Part shown: positions 4,437 to 5,019 of the stretch, piece after piece
How positions within the stretch are numbered: the stretch's first letter is position 1
Layout: each line of letters starts with the position of its first letter
NCBI GenBank assembly: GCA_028290165.1
Contig: JAQGKJ010000890.1
Span: 1-5,019 of the forward strand
Direction: 5' to 3'
Length of the DNA stretch: 5,019 nucleotides
DNA from: Bradyrhizobium sp.
GTDB lineage: Bacteria > Pseudomonadota > Alphaproteobacteria > Rhizobiales > Xanthobacteraceae
Made by a program: the position numbers and the translations under genes
Notes under the pieces: generated by a model
The model's input: only the letters and a program-made list of their open reading frames with translations
Database searches by the model: none
What the model was told of the DNA's origin: nothing

Positions 4437-5019
4437 ATGAGCGCAATCGAACGGCTTGAAGACCCGCGTGACCAAGCGCCGCCGCGCGGCGACGCGGAGG
4501 TCGCCGCCATCGAAGCGCAACTGACGCCGCCGGGCAAAGGCAGCGCGCGGCTTCGTCCGCTGTTGGCGCTGGCGCCCTACGTCGCGCGCTACCGAGGGCG
4601 CGCGTTTCTCGCATTGATCGCGTTGACGGTTGCCGCGATTACGACGCTGCTGGTGCCGGTCGCGGTGCGGCGGATGATCGACTTCGGGTTCTCGCCCGAA
4701 GGCATCGCCATGATCAACAAGTACTTCAGCGTGATGATCGCGGTGGTCGCGGTGCTGGCCGGCGCCAGTGCGGCGCGGTTCTATCTGGTGATGACCATCG
4801 GCGAGCGCATCGTCGCCGATCTCCGGCGCGACGTGTTCGCGCACCTGATGTCGCTGTCGCCGGCGTTCTTCGATTCCGCGCGCAGCGGCGAGCTGATCTC
4901 GCGGCTGACCGCCGACACCACCCAGATCAAATCCGCGGTCGGCGCCTCGGTCTCGATCGCGCTGCGCAACCTGATGCTGTTCATCGGCGCCACCGCGATG
5001 ATGGTGATCACGAGCCCGC
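4437..5019 (+). CDS. ABC exporter, N-terminal transmembrane domain (MsbA/multidrug type), partial
   Basis: The first 194 codons of a gene that continues past the right edge. Residues 1-50 are a hydrophilic, Pro/Ala/Arg-rich cytoplasmic lead-in. TM1 spans about 54-76, TM2 about 98-119 and TM3 starts near 172. Between them, GERIVADLRRDVFAHLMSL (122-140), then FFDSARSGELISRLTADT (144-161), is the hallmark stretch of type IV ABC exporter membrane domains, including the intracellular coupling helix. The family fuses this domain to a C-terminal ATPase, giving about 600 residues as a dimeric half-transporter. The nucleotide-binding domain is outside the window. Substrate is unknown: lipid, drug or peptide export are all possible. 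The ATG has no good Shine-Dalgarno (GGTCCTGATCTC precedes it). The frame stays open upstream for at least 20 codons, with a poor in-frame TTG at 4377, so the start is less certain than the family call. It is divergent from rpmE (186-base gap). Confidence 0.9.
   Translation, partial: MSAIERLEDPRDQAPPRGDAEVAAIEAQLTPPGKGSARLRPLLALAPYVARYRGRAFLALIALTVAAITTLLVPVAVRRMIDFGFSPEGIAMINKYFSVMIAVVAVLAGASAARFYLVMTIGERIVADLRRDVFAHLMSLSPAFFDSARSGELISRLTADTTQIKSAVGASVSIALRNLMLFIGATAMMVITSP

Overview
The window reads as a chromosomal segment of a GC-rich alphaproteobacterium, most likely of the Bradyrhizobium/Rhodopseudomonas lineage (Nitrobacteraceae). The grounds are the high-GC third-position bias, an RcdA/DUF1465 gene, a DUF1192 gene, a cysteine-free ribosomal protein L31, and two GC-rich palindromic intergenic repeats of a style that I recall being scattered in many copies through those genomes. 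This placement is from memory of families and was not searched.

Layout from left to right. (1) 1-1353, minus strand: the N-terminal 451 residues of a membrane signalling protein with a signal peptide, a periplasmic domain, seven membrane helices and the start of a PAS domain. Its output domain lies outside the window. (2) 1473-2471, minus strand: a complete PIG3-type NAD(P)H:quinone oxidoreductase, upstream of the sensor gene on the same strand. (3) 2590-2781, plus strand: a complete 63-residue DUF1192 protein, divergent from the oxidoreductase. (4) 2782-3292: a 511-base gap without a convincing protein gene. It holds a large palindromic repeat, a small palindrome, and a compact module of stem-loop, unpaired linker with a CCUCCC motif, and intrinsic terminator that looks like a small regulatory RNA. 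(5) 3293-3805, plus strand: DUF1465/RcdA, the family of the Caulobacter adaptor for ClpXP degradation of the cell-cycle regulator CtrA. (6) 3806-4022: a convergent gap with a second palindromic repeat and a bidirectional terminator. (7) 4023-4250, minus strand: rpmE (bL31). (8) 4437 to the right edge, plus strand: the N-terminal 194 residues of an ABC exporter, divergent from rpmE.

The genes are mostly core housekeeping or regulatory genes and show no phage, transposase, CRISPR or defence content. They do not form one pathway. The two transcriptional couplings that the layout allows are oxidoreductase then sensor on the minus strand, and the divergent rpmE/ABC pair. The most interesting element is the probable small RNA at about 3055-3147, just upstream of rcdA, with a degenerate CtrA-like box in front of it.
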